Assembly: GCF_025716875.1 (NCBI RefSeq)
Contig: NZ_JAOVZB010000003.1
Coordinates: 124,001-188,000, forward strand
Reading direction: 5' to 3'
DNA from: Marinomonas sargassi
GTDB lineage: Bacteria > Pseudomonadota > Gammaproteobacteria > Pseudomonadales > Marinomonadaceae
DNA: 64,000 nt
Shown here: one piece after another, positions 17,106-27,259 of the stretch
Position numbering within the stretch: the first letter of the stretch is position 1
Layout of the letters: every line of letters starts with the position of its first letter
Position numbers and translations under genes: made by a program
Notes under the pieces: generated by a model
What the model was told of the DNA's origin: nothing
The model's database searches: none
Seen by the model: the letters and a program-made list of their open reading frames with translations, nothing else

Positions 17106-17729
17106 GTGTTAGCTTTTATTCAAACTGGTGGTTATTTTATGTGGCCATTAATTGCCTGTTCTATTTTAACGTTGGCTATTATTTTGGAACGCTTCTGGAC
17201 TCTTAGGGAGTCTGACGTTGTGCCTAAGGGCTTGTTGAATGACGTAATGACACGCTTAAGAGACGATAGAATGTCGATCGATTATATTCGCTCTATGCAA
17301 TCTAAAGCCGGTTTATCATCTATTTTTGCCGCTGGCTTATTGAATTCTAAGCACGGACGTAGTGCGATGAAAGAAAGCGTTCAGGAAGCAGCAAGTCATG
17401 TTATCCATGATCTAGAACGATTTATGAATACACTCGGTACAATAGCCGCCATTTCCCCTCTGCTTGGTCTATTGGGAACCGTAGTCGGTATGATTAAGGT
17501 CTTTTCAGTATTAATGGAAAGCGGCGCTGGTAATACTGCATTATTAGCAGGCGGTATTTCAGAAGCTTTGTTGACTACGGCAGCAGGCCTCGGTGTTGCC
17601 ATACCTGCACTTATTTTCCACCGTTTCTTTAGCCGTAAAATTGATGTACTTGTGGTCACTATGGAACAGCAAACAACAAAATTAGTTGATGTCTTACATG
17701 GCGATAAAAGCAAGTCAGGAGCGGCGTAG
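17106..17729 (+). CDS. exbB: MotA/TolQ/ExbB family proton channel
   Basis: An inner-membrane proton channel subunit of about 207 residues with three hydrophobic segments. The TM2-TM3 region contains LGTIAAISPLLGLLGTVVGMI, the family signature. It works with the ExbD-like protein encoded next to it. GTG at 17106 is chosen because a GGAGAG lies just upstream and the homologous N-terminus (LAFIQTGGYFMWPL) begins there. In-frame TTG at 17073 and ATG at 17094 are alternatives. Without a tonB gene nearby, the energised partner is not known; in Pseudomonas this pair sits in the same envelope cluster. Confidence 0.9.
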   Translation: MLAFIQTGGYFMWPLIACSILTLAIILERFWTLRESDVVPKGLLNDVMTRLRDDRMSIDYIRSMQSKAGLSSIFAAGLLNSKHGRSAMKESVQEAASHVIHDLERFMNTLGTIAAISPLLGLLGTVVGMIKVFSVLMESGAGNTALLAGGISEALLTTAAGLGVAIPALIFHRFFSRKIDVLVVTMEQQTTKLVDVLHGDKSKSGAA

Positions 17730-18151
17730 TGAAGTTTCGTCGTCAAAAGATAGATGACGTACAAATTAACTTAACACCGTTAATTGACGTTGTTTTTCTA
17801 TTACTCATTTTCTTCATGGTCAGTACCACCTTTAATAAAAGCACTGAGCTAACCATCGACTTACCAACAGCGACTACAGATGCTCCACGATCTGATAGGG
17901 AGCTGAATGTTGAACTGGTGATTACTGCAGACGGGCAATACGTTATTAATGGTCAAACCTTAGTGAATGAACAAGTAGCTACTCTGATACAGGGTATTAC
18001 TGAAATTACCGAAGGTGATGTATCTCGTCCTCTTATTATTACCGCAGATGCAAAAGCCTCGTACGATATGGTATTGAAAGCTTATGATGCCGCCGCAGCA
18101 CTTGGCATCACTAAACTTGCCCACACTGCGAAACAAGAGCAGTCACAATGA
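17729..18151 (+). CDS. exbD: ExbD/TolR family protein
   Basis: A 140-residue protein with a short basic cytoplasmic start, one transmembrane helix, and a periplasmic domain. The helix carries the conserved proton-carrying aspartate in LTPLIDVVFLLLIFF. It pairs with the ExbB-like channel and overlaps its stop by 1 nt (TAGTG). The start is GTG with AGGAG upstream. The stop overlaps lpxK by 4 nt, so the pair is co-translated with lipid A synthesis. Confidence 0.92.
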   Translation: MKFRRQKIDDVQINLTPLIDVVFLLLIFFMVSTTFNKSTELTIDLPTATTDAPRSDRELNVELVITADGQYVINGQTLVNEQVATLIQGITEITEGDVSRPLIITADAKASYDMVLKAYDAAAALGITKLAHTAKQEQSQ

Positions 18152-19185
18152 GTTTGGAGTCATTTCTAACTCGTTCTTGGTACGGTAAACATGGCTGGAC
18201 AAATGTATTTCGCCCACTTCAGCCAATAGTAAAACATTGTGTCGAAAATAAGAGGAAAGCATTTTTAGCTTTCCCTGAACGGTCTTACAAAGCACCAGTG
18301 CCTGTGATTGTAGTGGGCAACATTAGTGTTGGAGGTACTGGCAAGTCCCCCATGGTAGATGCCCTCTGTAAACTCCTTATCAATAATGGTTATCGCCCTG
18401 GTATTGTCTCAAGAGGGCACGGAGTTAAGGTCACTTCACCTATTTTACTGCAAGAAGGCAGCAAAGCCTCAGAAGTCGGCGATGAGCCATTAATGCTGGC
18501 TCGTAAGACATCTCGCCCTGTGGTTGTTTACCCTAAGCGGGATTTGGCTGTTCAGCACCTTTTAAAACATACCAACATCAATATCGTTATTTCTGATGAT
18601 GGCATGCAGCATTATCAATTAGATCGAGATATTGAAATCGCCATGCTAGATGCGAAAAGGGGTGTGGGTAATGGTCAGTTACTACCCGTTGGACCTTTGA
18701 GAGAGCCGATCGAACGTTTATCGACAGTAGACTTTGTTATAAGTGTTAGTCGAAAAATAACTCCTCAGTTATCAGATATTGATACGCCTGTTACCCTAAT
18801 GCCGCTAGTGGCAAATGATTTGATTAATCTACATACAGGTGAGTCTTGGTTGTCATCTCAAGCCTTTGCAGAAAACGACAATTGGCATATCGTTGCTGGT
18901 ATCGGTAATCCAGATCGCTTTTTAGAAACTTTATCTGGGCTCGGTCTAAACGCCCAAAATAGCAGTCATTTTTGGTTTGATGACCATCACGATTACCAAG
19001 TGGAAGATATTCCAAACGACAAGCCTGTTATTATGACGGAAAAAGATGCGGTAAAATGTCAGGCAATTGGCTTAACAAATAAAGATACATGGTATCTGCC
19101 TGTTTCTATCGATTTGCCAGATGGCTTTCAGCAGGCTTTCTTAGACAAACTTAAATCAATAAAGGTGGATACACACCATGAATAA
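18148..19185 (+). CDS. lpxK: Tetraacyldisaccharide 4'-kinase
   Basis: LpxK phosphorylates the 4' position of the lipid A disaccharide at the inner membrane. At 345 residues it is near the usual size. The P-loop [12 protein letters not shown] (near residue 60) is followed by PGIVSRGHG and the [11 protein letters not shown] segment. It starts inside the exbD stop and overlaps ycaR by 8 nt. The msbA gene that precedes lpxK in E. coli is not here. Confidence 0.96.
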   Translation: MSLESFLTRSWYGKHGWTNVFRPLQPIVKHCVENKRKAFLAFPERSYKAPVPVIVVGNISVGGTGKSPMVDALCKLLINNGYRPGIVSRGHGVKVTSPILLQEGSKASEVGDEPLMLARKTSRPVVVYPKRDLAVQHLLKHTNINIVISDDGMQHYQLDRDIEIAMLDAKRGVGNGQLLPVGPLREPIERLSTVDFVISVSRKITPQLSDIDTPVTLMPLVANDLINLHTGESWLSSQAFAENDNWHIVAGIGNPDRFLETLSGLGLNAQNSSHFWFDDHHDYQVEDIPNDKPVIMTEKDAVKCQAIGLTNKDTWYLPVSIDLPDGFQQAFLDKLKSIKVDTHHE

Positions 19186-19375
19186 AGCGTTATTAGATGT
19201 ACTTGTTTGCCCAGTGACTAAATCTCCTTTGACACTGAGTGATGATGGCTCCGAATTGATTAGTAAAGCAGGCGGCATGGCATACCCAATTCGTGATGGC
19301 ATTCCCGTATTGCTAGAAACAGAAGCTCGTACGCTGACAACCGATGAACGCCTGAATTCGAGTGCGGGAAAATGA
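19178..19375 (+). CDS. ycaR: Trm112-like protein YcaR
   Basis: A 65-residue protein of the Trm112/UPF0434 family. The start [14 protein letters not shown] and the middle [14 protein letters not shown] are the family signature. Only one of the usual CxxC cysteines remains (CPVT), as in other gammaproteobacterial copies. Its role is unclear; it is normally cotranscribed with lpxK and kdsB. Here it overlaps both the lpxK end and the following phosphatase start, so kdsB is not present between them. Confidence 0.92.
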   Translation: MNKALLDVLVCPVTKSPLTLSDDGSELISKAGGMAYPIRDGIPVLLETEARTLTTDERLNSSAGK

Positions 19376-19839
19376 AATCCTTTAAAGTCCTAACCGTTTG
19401 CTTGGGGAACATTTGTCGTTCTCCTGCGGCACAAGGAATTCTAGAAACGGTTGCTAAAGAAAGTCGTATTTTTTTAGAACTCGATTCTGCAGGAACCGCC
19501 GCCTACCACGTAGGGAACAAGCCGGATTCACGCTCTATTGCCAGCTTAAGGCAAGTGAACATAGATATCAGTAGTCAATCCGCTAGGCAAGTTTGTGAAG
19601 AGGATTTCTACAACTTCGATTGGATTGTCGCAATGGATAAAGCGAATCTAGCTAACCTTGAAAAACTACAGCCAGCCGATAGTCGAGCTTGTGTTGTTAT
19701 GTTTGGCGAATTCTGTGAGCGCGCTCAATTTGGTGAAGTGGATGATCCATATTATGGTGGTGACGAAGGCTTTGTTCATATGAGAGAGCATCTTACGGCG
19801 ATTTCCCAAGCCTTTGTTGCTCACTTAGAAACTCTTTAA
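19372..19839 (+). CDS. Low-molecular-weight protein tyrosine phosphatase
   Basis: This 155-residue cytoplasmic phosphatase has the CX5R active-site loop, C10-LGNIC-R16-S, and the general-acid segment DDPYYGG. Such enzymes dephosphorylate protein tyrosines, often on polysaccharide-export kinases, but no kinase is encoded nearby. It corresponds in position to the ptpA-like gene between kdsB and murB in Pseudomonas. The start overlaps the ycaR stop by 4 nt. Confidence 0.93.
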   Translation: MKSFKVLTVCLGNICRSPAAQGILETVAKESRIFLELDSAGTAAYHVGNKPDSRSIASLRQVNIDISSQSARQVCEEDFYNFDWIVAMDKANLANLEKLQPADSRACVVMFGEFCERAQFGEVDDPYYGGDEGFVHMREHLTAISQAFVAHLETL

Positions 19840-19876
19840 TTTTTAATGATCCTTAACTTCTAATGATATAGCCCCC

Positions 19877-20929
19877 ATGACATCACCTGATTCTATCGAC
19901 CAGCTTATTCAGAAAAGCATATCTCTAAAAGCCTTTAATACATTTCGCTTTGACTATGAAGCCGAATACTTTGCAATAGCAGATAACCTTGACTCATTAA
20001 GAGCATTACTTCTTTGGGGCAAAGAGAATGACCAAATTGTTACTGTAATAGGTAGTGGTAGTAATTTACTGATTTCTGGACATGTTTCTGGCTTGGTGAT
20101 TATTAATCGTCTGATGGGCATTAATGCTGACACTAGCAATAGCGAAAATGTCACGCTGAGAGTGGCTGCCGGGGAAGAATGGCATAAGTTAGTTGAATAC
20201 ACTGTTTATCAAAATTGGTACGGCATTGAAAATCTTGCTCTCATACCGGGAACCGCAGGGGCTGCACCAGTACAAAATATTGGCGCTTACGGTGTTGAAG
20301 TCAAAGATGTTTTATCTAAAGTCCAAGTGATAGATAAACAGACAGCGGATGTGTTTTGGATCCCAGCTGAAGATTGCGGCTTTGCGTATCGTAATAGTCA
20401 TTTTAAAGGTAAATGGAAAGACAATCTGATTATCACAGCGATTGAACTCAAGCTTAAGAAACAAGCAGAGTTAGAGTTAAGTTATGGTGGTCTGCATAGC
20501 CAGCTTAAAGGCGAGGCGACTTTAAAAAGTGTTTTTGAACTCGTATGCGAAGTACGGGAAAGTAAGCTACCTTCGCCAGCAAAAATAGCCAATGCAGGAA
20601 GCTTTTTCAAAAACCCGATTGTCAGCCAAGAGAAACATACATCTTTGAAGGAGCAATTCCCTGAACTTGTGTCTTTTGCCCATGGTGAACAATATAAATT
20701 GGCGGCTGGCTGGTTAATAGACCAAGCTGGCTGGAAGGGCAAAGAATATTTAGGGGTAGGGGTATACCCTAAGCAAGCTTTAGTTTTAGTGAACTATTCG
20801 GAGTCGAGCGCGAATGCTTTATTGGCTCTGGAAGAAAAAGTAAAGCATGCTGTTTTTGAAAAGTATGGCGTTGAACTTGAAAGGGAGCCTGTTGAGTTGC
20901 CGATACCTTCCCTAAGGCAAGGTGATTAA
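19877..20929 (+). CDS. murB: UDP-N-acetylenolpyruvoylglucosamine reductase
   Basis: MurB reduces UDP-GlcNAc-enolpyruvate to UDP-MurNAc using FAD and NADPH. At 350 residues it is the type I form, as in E. coli (342). GSGSNLLIS binds [14 protein letters not shown] follows, and the catalytic serine lies in NAGSFFKNP. The ribosome-binding site before the ATG is weak. It is followed 2 nt later by murI, so two cell wall precursor genes are coupled. Confidence 0.95.
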   Translation: MTSPDSIDQLIQKSISLKAFNTFRFDYEAEYFAIADNLDSLRALLLWGKENDQIVTVIGSGSNLLISGHVSGLVIINRLMGINADTSNSENVTLRVAAGEEWHKLVEYTVYQNWYGIENLALIPGTAGAAPVQNIGAYGVEVKDVLSKVQVIDKQTADVFWIPAEDCGFAYRNSHFKGKWKDNLIITAIELKLKKQAELELSYGGLHSQLKGEATLKSVFELVCEVRESKLPSPAKIANAGSFFKNPIVSQEKHTSLKEQFPELVSFAHGEQYKLAAGWLIDQAGWKGKEYLGVGVYPKQALVLVNYSESSANALLALEEKVKHAVFEKYGVELEREPVELPIPSLRQGD

Positions 20930-20931
20930 GT

Positions 20932-21738
20932 TTGAAAGTTGGAGTATTAGACTCTGGTGCTGGCGGCTTATCGATACTTAATAGTATTCAGCAGAAGCTA
21001 CCTTATCTCGATCTTGTTTATTTGGCTGATGAAGCCTTTGCCCCTTATGGAGATAAGTCGATTCAGCAACTTCAAAATAGGCTTGTCACATTAGGACGTT
21101 TTTTTCAGCAGGAAGGTGTATCTGCCATTGTTGTAGCTTGTAATACAGCCACTGTTGTCGCTATTGATAAACTAAGGGAGAGCATCAATATCCCTATTAT
21201 TGGCGTTGAGCCTGCGGTAAAGCCCGCTTGTTATTTATCTAAAGAGCGAAGAGTAGCTGTTTTGGCAACACCAGTAACGGCTAATAGTGCAAGGCTAAAA
21301 CAGCTTATTGAAAAATGGCAAAACGATTCTTATGTTACTGTCCAATCTTCTGAATCATTGGCTTATGATATTGATGCATGGCCTGATTCACGGTCTAGGG
21401 TGACTGCTACAATTGAAAAGCTAGCAACAGAGATGCAAGCCAATCATATTGATGCCTTAGTACTTGCTTGCACCCATTATCCTTTAGTGAAAGCAGTGTT
21501 TGAGTCTGTTCTTGGAACAGGCTGTGAGATTATCGAGCCAAGTCTTGGTGTCGCTGCGCAGCTATTGCGTCGTCTGGAGCAGGAACTGCCAGAGCCGTTG
21601 CTGTCACGTATACAATCTGGTGTAGAAGGTCGAGTTGAGCTCTGTAGTACTAAAGGGCTTGTTAATATACCTAGGTTACAAGCTTGGGTCGCTGCAAAAC
21701 ATGCAGTAAGCCAACACAAGTATATTCATATTGTTTGA
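20932..21738 (+). CDS. murI: Glutamate racemase
   Basis: MurI makes D-glutamate for peptidoglycan. The protein is 268 residues, with DSGAGGLS at 7-14 and the two catalytic cysteines in ACNTAT and ACTHYP. The start is TTG at 20932, supported by AAGGTGA upstream and by alignment of the conserved N-terminus MKVGVLDSG. It lies 2 nt after the murB stop. It converges on a patatin-like gene with no obvious terminator between; the spacer holds two direct copies of TGTTCACT. Confidence 0.94.
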   Translation: MKVGVLDSGAGGLSILNSIQQKLPYLDLVYLADEAFAPYGDKSIQQLQNRLVTLGRFFQQEGVSAIVVACNTATVVAIDKLRESINIPIIGVEPAVKPACYLSKERRVAVLATPVTANSARLKQLIEKWQNDSYVTVQSSESLAYDIDAWPDSRSRVTATIEKLATEMQANHIDALVLACTHYPLVKAVFESVLGTGCEIIEPSLGVAAQLLRRLEQELPEPLLSRIQSGVEGRVELCSTKGLVNIPRLQAWVAAKHAVSQHKYIHIV

Positions 21739-21788
21739 ATCTTGTTCACTGTTTCCAATTCTCTGTTCACTCTAAACTGATAAACGCA

Positions 21789-22940
21789 TTATTCTTCTAG
21801 CTCATCTTTAAAAAATGCCAATATTCGATCTTTTTCCCACATGGCGTCTTTATAGCCCAATTCAATAAGCGCTTTGCAAAATGGCGGGGTGAATAGTAAA
21901 TAGCTAGCGGCGGAGCTAACTTTTGAAGTAGAAGAGCTACCAGCGGCTTTAAGCAGAACGCGAATGTTTTTTGGTAAGGTGTGTAAGTAATGGTGGGCGA
22001 TTTCATTGAGTGCTTCTGAAGGCGAAACAATCAAGGTGTTCATAGGTAATTTGGCTTGTTTTAACTGTTTTTCTTCTGGCAGCTCACTAATCAAGTTATT
22101 TACCAATTCCAGCTGACTAATGTCCTCTTCGAGATTATCTATGAAGGCACTGTTTAAGAGTTGCCCTAAAATCTGACTCAGGCTAGGAGCCGTTACTTCT
22201 TCAACTGACTCTTCACTGGTCCATTTCTGCGGTGCTCTGTTACCACTCACACCAATGATGAAAAGTTTCTCAGCACCTAATTGAATGGCAGGGGTAATGG
22301 CAGACTTTTGTCTTATCGCACCATCACCATAATAGTGTTTGCCTACCTTCTGAGCGGGAAACAACATAGGAATCGCGCTCGATGCTAGTAGGTGCTTGAC
22401 TGATAGGTCTTGTTTTATACCGTGGCTTCTTGACTTGATCCACTCATCAAAACCATTACGTCCTTTAAAAAAAGTGGTGGATTTTCCCGTTGTATAGCTC
22501 ATGGCGGTTATGGCTAGGGCTGATAAGTTTTGGTTTTCGATGGCTTTGTCTATTTTGGTAAAGTCTAAATTTTGGCTTAGCAGAGCCTTTAAAGGCGAGT
22601 TGTCCATCAGAGCTAATGCCGAAGGGTTATTGTGGGAGTGAAATAGGGACAGTAAGGCTTTGGTTAAAGAACTAACCATAGGCCACCTATCAAGTGAATA
22701 GACCTGATCTGGAGTGAGGTGGCTCCATACATGGGAAAGTCGAGAGGTGGCCTTGGTGAAATTATGGGCATGGCAAGCCAGCATAGTGGCGTTAAGTGCC
22801 CCTGCGGAGGTTCCGCATAATATGGAGAAGGGGAGCTTATTATTCTCTGGGAGAATTTTCCCCATGGCAGATAAAACACCTACTTGATAGGCCGCTCGGG
22901 CGCCACCGCCAGATAGAATTAATGCGTCGTTACTTTTCAT
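21789..22940 (-). CDS. Patatin-like phospholipase
   Basis: A 383-residue patatin-family serine hydrolase. The oxyanion loop GGGARAAYQ (residues 11-19), the nucleophile elbow GTSAG (S45) and the Asp of the catalytic dyad in YYGDGAIRQ are all present, so it should be an active acyl hydrolase. There is no evident signal peptide, suggesting cytoplasmic or peripheral membrane action. The natural lipid substrate is unknown. It is divergent from pgm across about 190 nt. Confidence 0.9.
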   Translation of the reverse strand: MKSNDALILSGGGARAAYQVGVLSAMGKILPENNKLPFSILCGTSAGALNATMLACHAHNFTKATSRLSHVWSHLTPDQVYSLDRWPMVSSLTKALLSLFHSHNNPSALALMDNSPLKALLSQNLDFTKIDKAIENQNLSALAITAMSYTTGKSTTFFKGRNGFDEWIKSRSHGIKQDLSVKHLLASSAIPMLFPAQKVGKHYYGDGAIRQKSAITPAIQLGAEKLFIIGVSGNRAPQKWTSEESVEEVTAPSLSQILGQLLNSAFIDNLEEDISQLELVNNLISELPEEKQLKQAKLPMNTLIVSPSEALNEIAHHYLHTLPKNIRVLLKAAGSSSTSKVSSAASYLLFTPPFCKALIELGYKDAMWEKDRILAFFKDELEE

Positions 22941-23132
22941 ATCAACCCCGCTTAGTCTGTAGAGTTGTACTTATGTTTTATAAGGATTCTTTGTTTTATC
23001 AATTAATTATAGTATCGAGTGTAACTTTTAGAGCGCATGTAAATTTATGTTGCGTGTTCTGTCGTTGAAACTCATCTGAATTTAAGGGAGACTGTAAGAA
23101 ATAATTTCAAAGACTCAATAGGTGTAAATAAT

Positions 23133-24776
23133 ATGGCAATTCACCCTCTAGCTGGACAGCTAGCCCCGCACGATTCTCTTGTAAATTTACCTGAACTATT
23201 AACTTCCTATTACTTAAAGAAGCCCAATGTCGAACATAATGCGGAAGAGCGTGTTAGCTTTGGTACATCTGGACATCGTGGTAGCGCGTTATCTGTCAGC
23301 TTCAATGAAAATCACATCCTTGCTATTTCTCAAGCGATTGCTGAATACCGCTTATCACAAAACATCACAGGCCCATTGTATGTGGGTAAAGATACACATG
23401 CTCTATCAGAAGCGGCTTTCCAAACAGTTCTTAGTGTACTGACTGCCAATGGTGTTCGTGTGAGAGTTCAACTGAATGGTGGCTTTACACCGACACCTGT
23501 TATTTCTCATGCTATTTTGACACATAACCAAACTCAATCAGACACAAGTGATGGCTTAGTGATCACGCCTTCCCATAACCCGCCGGAAGATGGTGGTATC
23601 AAATACAATTCTTCGAAAGGTGGCCCCGCGGACAAAGAGATTACCGATTGGGTTGCAAAAAGAGCCAATGATTTACTGCTTGCAAATCTTGTGGATGTGA
23701 AAACTTTTTCGCAAGAAGAAGTGAATGCTAGTGGTTTAATTGAAGAGTTTGATTATATCTCTCATTATGTCAATGATCTAGAAAACGTAATTGACATGGA
23801 GGTCATCGCTAAGGCAAATATTCGTATTGGTGTTGACCCAATGGGAGGTTCGGGTATTCACTACTGGAAGCCTATCGCGGAACGTTATGGCTTAGATATT
23901 ACGGTTGTTAATACAGAAGTTGATCCTACCTTTAGGTTTGTTCCCGTAGACAAAGACGGTCGTATTCGTATGGACTGTTCTTCACCTTATTCAATGAGTG
24001 GCTTATTAAAGCTAAAAGATGACTTTGATATCGCTGTTGGCAATGACCCAGATTATGACCGTCACGGTATTGTGTGTGCTCAGTCTGGTTTAATGAACCC
24101 TAATGCCTACCTAGGTGTTGCCATTGAATATCTCTCTCAACACAGGTCTTTATGGTCGAAAGATATCCAATTTGGCAAAACACTTGTTTCTAGTGGCATG
24201 ATAGACAGAGTCATCAAGGGTGTGAATGCAACACTTTGTGAAGTGCCTGTAGGTTTTAAGTGGTATGTTGAAGGCATGTATGAAGGTGCTATGGCCTTTG
24301 GTGGGGAAGAGAGCGCAGGCGCATCTTTCCTCAGAAAAGATGGCAAAGTTTGGACAACGGATAAAGACGGTTTCATTCTCGCTCTTTTGGCTGCAGAAAT
24401 ATTGGCAGTAACAGGTAAAGACCCTCATAGCCTTTACATGGAGCAAGTCGAAAAATATGGTAAGCCTTTCTACAAGCGTATTGATGTTGCAGCGACACCA
24501 GCGCAAAAAGCTATTCTTGGTGCATTAGATACTAAGAACGTTACGCAAACTGAGCTAGCAGGGGAGACAATAACAAGTGTGCTTACCCATGCGCCAGGTA
24601 ATGGTGCTGCTATTGGTGGTCTAAAAGTTTCTACAGAAAATGGCTGGTTTGCAGCTCGCCCATCCGGCACTGAAAACGTCTATAAGATCTATTTGGAAAG
24701 CTTTATTTCTGAGCAGCATTTAGCTGAATTAGAAGAGGAAGCTAAGAGCTTAGTAAGCAGTGTCTTAAATGCTTAA
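23133..24776 (+). CDS. pgm: Phosphoglucomutase (alpha-D-glucose)
   Basis: Pgm interconverts glucose 1-phosphate and glucose 6-phosphate, linking glycolysis to UDP-glucose and polysaccharide synthesis. The 547-residue length equals E. coli Pgm. The active-site serine is in [11 protein letters not shown], the metal loop in NDPDYDRHG, the sugar loop in [10 protein letters not shown], and the phosphate loop in [11 protein letters not shown]. It is monocistronic, with a bidirectional terminator after it. Confidence 0.96.
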   Translation: MAIHPLAGQLAPHDSLVNLPELLTSYYLKKPNVEHNAEERVSFGTSGHRGSALSVSFNENHILAISQAIAEYRLSQNITGPLYVGKDTHALSEAAFQTVLSVLTANGVRVRVQLNGGFTPTPVISHAILTHNQTQSDTSDGLVITPSHNPPEDGGIKYNSSKGGPADKEITDWVAKRANDLLLANLVDVKTFSQEEVNASGLIEEFDYISHYVNDLENVIDMEVIAKANIRIGVDPMGGSGIHYWKPIAERYGLDITVVNTEVDPTFRFVPVDKDGRIRMDCSSPYSMSGLLKLKDDFDIAVGNDPDYDRHGIVCAQSGLMNPNAYLGVAIEYLSQHRSLWSKDIQFGKTLVSSGMIDRVIKGVNATLCEVPVGFKWYVEGMYEGAMAFGGEESAGASFLRKDGKVWTTDKDGFILALLAAEILAVTGKDPHSLYMEQVEKYGKPFYKRIDVAATPAQKAILGALDTKNVTQTELAGETITSVLTHAPGNGAAIGGLKVSTENGWFAARPSGTENVYKIYLESFISEQHLAELEEEAKSLVSSVLNA

Positions 24777-24793
24777 AGCTTAATGTCATAAAT

Positions 24794-24835
24794 AAAAAAA
24801 AACCCAGTCTTCATATGAAGACTGGGGATTTTTTA
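24794..24835. terminator. Bidirectional terminator between pgm and the nptA operon
   Basis: A perfect 12-bp inverted repeat CCCAGTCTTCAT / ATGAAGACTGGG (24803-24826) is flanked by an A-tract on the left and a T-tract on the right. It serves the convergent pgm and nptA units. Confidence 0.88.
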
Positions 24836-24844
24836 TTGAAAAAT

Positions 24845-25072
24845 TTATGACTTGTTTTTCTTTGACTCTTCAACAAGGTAAGCAATAAAGTTTTTAATGC
24901 TTGTTAAGTTAAACTCAGCGCTTGTCATGTGCCTATCTAAGTCGATAATGGCATGCTCCTGTTTAAGGTGCTCACGACGAGTTACTTCTTCTTTTAACTC
25001 TTCTAACGTTTGTTGAGTCTCATTAATGAGCTTATTCAACCTTTCCGTAGTGATAACTTGTAAATTTTCCAT
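24845..25072 (-). CDS. Small coiled-coil protein downstream of nptA
   Basis: A 75-residue charged, helix-forming protein with heptad-like spacing of Leu and Ile and no membrane segment. I do not recognise a family. Size and character recall SlyX-like coiled coils, but the sequence is different. It follows nptA by 15 nt on the same strand and has its own AAGGAG, so it is very likely co-expressed with the transporter. A role as an accessory or regulatory subunit is an inference from position alone. Confidence 0.72.
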   Translation of the reverse strand: MENLQVITTERLNKLINETQQTLEELKEEVTRREHLKQEHAIIDLDRHMTSAEFNLTSIKNFIAYLVEESKKNKS

Positions 25073-25087
25073 ATGATCTTCTCCTTC

Positions 25088-26236
25088 TTAAATTAGGCTA
25101 CTAACACCAAGGCATAAAGCAGGTACAAAGAAAAATACAGCAAGAATATAAGCTAGCGCTGCGAACTTGTTCTCGGCAGCGGTGGCGCCTAAAGCTTCTG
25201 CTGCTCTAACAGGAATATCGCGAAGCATAGGAAGGCCGTAAATCACGATGACACCAATGATGTTATACACAAGGTGAATAAAAGCGATCTGTAATGCGGC
25301 TTCGGCATTACCTGTTGCGGCTGTTGCTGCAAGTACTGCAGTAACACAGGTTCCAATATTGGCACCTAAAGTGAAAGGGTAGATATCCTTCAAGCGGAAA
25401 GCACCAGAGCCAGCCAGAGGTACCATTAAAGAAGTTGTTGTAGAAGAAGATTGAACCAGAATGGTGACCAAGGTGCCGGAAGCAATGCCAGATAAAGGGC
25501 CACGGCCAATAGCCGTATGCATGATGTCCTTCGCTCTGCCAACCATCAATTTCTTCAGCAATTTACCAACAATCGTAATACTGATGAAGATTAAAACGAT
25601 GCCAAGGATAATAAGTGTAATGCCACCAATTTGATCCCCTAGTGAGGAAGTCATGCCTTTAAAAGTATTGACCACAGGTGCCGTAGCCGCTTTTATAAAG
25701 TTAAAACTCTTAATTGAAGCGTCACCAGAGCCGTAAAACAATCCTGACATCCAGCCGCCCAATTTCTCTAAAATGCCGAAGGCAATCTCCAAAGGTAAGA
25801 AAATAGCAACTGAGAGTAAGTTGAAAAAGTCGTGGACAGTAGCAGCAGAAAAAGCACGTTTAAATTCTTCTTTTGCTCTCACGTGACCTAGAGAAACAAT
25901 GGTGTTTGTAATAGATGTGCCAACGTTTGCTCCCATTACCATAGGCACCGCCAGTTCAACGGGAAGACCACCCGCTACTAAACCGACAATGATAGAAGTA
26001 ACGGTAGAGGATGATTGAATTAAGGCTGTTGCCACAATGCCGACAACTAAACCCGCAAATGGGTTACTTGCAAAAGCAAAAAGCTCTTTCGCTTGTCCAC
26101 CTGCAGCCAGTTTAAAACCTCCGCCAATCATGCCTACGGCACATATTAGAAGATAAACTAAAAAGGCCACCATGGCCCACTGGGTATAGCTTTCTATATC
26201 GCTTTTATTTTGCAGCGCTGCTTGATTGTTTTCCAT
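25088..26236 (-). CDS. nptA: Sodium/phosphate cotransporter NptA type
   Basis: A 382-residue inner-membrane protein of the Na/Pi cotransporter family (PF02690). The two inverted QSSS motifs, LIQSSSTVTSIIVGL and LVQSSSTTTSLMVPL, mark the substrate sites in the two repeats. It resembles the Vibrio NptA size class and lacks the C-terminal PhoU-like domain of longer relatives. It would import phosphate with sodium, fitting a marine lifestyle. It is the first gene of a two-gene unit with the small coiled-coil protein. Confidence 0.9.
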   Translation of the reverse strand: MENNQAALQNKSDIESYTQWAMVAFLVYLLICAVGMIGGGFKLAAGGQAKELFAFASNPFAGLVVGIVATALIQSSSTVTSIIVGLVAGGLPVELAVPMVMGANVGTSITNTIVSLGHVRAKEEFKRAFSAATVHDFFNLLSVAIFLPLEIAFGILEKLGGWMSGLFYGSGDASIKSFNFIKAATAPVVNTFKGMTSSLGDQIGGITLIILGIVLIFISITIVGKLLKKLMVGRAKDIMHTAIGRGPLSGIASGTLVTILVQSSSTTTSLMVPLAGSGAFRLKDIYPFTLGANIGTCVTAVLAATAATGNAEAALQIAFIHLVYNIIGVIVIYGLPMLRDIPVRAAEALGATAAENKFAALAYILAVFFFVPALCLGVSSLI

Positions 26237-26346
26237 AATCGTAGATACCTAATAGTTAATTGGTAGCTGCGATTTTAGGCTTCATGCTTTGCAGTTATGT
26301 GACAGATAAATAGTAAAAATGTGACACTCTTTAGCTCAGCTACGAC

Positions 26347-27087
26347 CTAAATATTTGTTAGTCTAGATAGCCATTTGCTTAAAGGAATATCAAGCTTTTG
26401 ACTCAGCTTGTTTGCTTGACTCTTAAGTTCTTTATTGGAAATTGTACTTACTTGTTTCCCAGCTAAAATCACCCAGTTACCCGTGCCTGTGTCTAAGGCT
26501 CTAATATCTGAAAAATGTATTCTTAACAGGTCATGTAAATCATCACTATCATGTCCCCCTGTCCAGCAATTCAGAATGAGCCAGCCATTTTCCTTAATAT
26601 TTCTTGCGCAATTTTCAATGAAAGATGTTTTTAAAACTTGCCTGTCCATGCCTTCTGCGTGGTAAATATCCGTCATCAGAAGATCGACCTTTTTACTTAA
26701 GCCTTTTTCTAAGTATTCTCCAGCATCAGCATGTTCTAAATGGATTCGCTTGCCTTTGGGTATCTTGAAGTACATTTCTGCAACATCTAACACTTCTTGT
26801 CTCAATTCAACGGCGGTAATTTGAACACTTGGAACGGCATGATAAATAGCGTTAACCAGTGTGCCGCCACCTAGTCCTAAAATACAGACTCTTTTAGGCT
26901 GGCAAAATAATAATGAGAGAGCCATAGCCTGAGTGTATTCATGTTGGAGAACATGGGGGGATGAAATGCGCATGCGGCTTTGTTCATCGCCTTCTGCAAA
27001 AGAAAGAATACGAAATTGACCATCGTCGAATACGCGAATCAGGCCAAATTCGTCGGCACTATCGTGTAAGAGAGTATGTTGACTCAT
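26347..27087 (-). CDS. Spermidine synthase-like methyltransferase-fold protein
   Basis: A 246-residue Rossmann-fold protein related to spermidine synthases. The nucleoside-binding motif is ILGLGGGTLVNAI, followed by ITAVELRQEVLDVA with the acidic ribose-binding residue, and LLMTDIYHAEG replaces the usual aspartate box. The polyamine pocket of true SpeE is not clearly conserved, so the substrate is uncertain. The N-terminal tetramerisation segment is short. It is divergent from the desulfhydrase-like gene. Confidence 0.85.
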   Translation of the reverse strand: MSQHTLLHDSADEFGLIRVFDDGQFRILSFAEGDEQSRMRISSPHVLQHEYTQAMALSLLFCQPKRVCILGLGGGTLVNAIYHAVPSVQITAVELRQEVLDVAEMYFKIPKGKRIHLEHADAGEYLEKGLSKKVDLLMTDIYHAEGMDRQVLKTSFIENCARNIKENGWLILNCWTGGHDSDDLHDLLRIHFSDIRALDTGTGNWVILAGKQVSTISNKELKSQANKLSQKLDIPLSKWLSRLTNI

Positions 27088-27259
27088 TAAAGCCCTTAAT
27101 ATGCTTACCCTTTATAGAATAAGCCCTGTTAGAAAGTCAGTCCTGCTAAAAATAAAGTAAAACAGGGTAGTGAGTATTTGTTGGGGGTGAGATGTTATCA
27201 AAGAAGTGTTGTAAGATGTATTTTTTCGCTTATCTCTTCCGTAATGCTTGGAAATGCTC

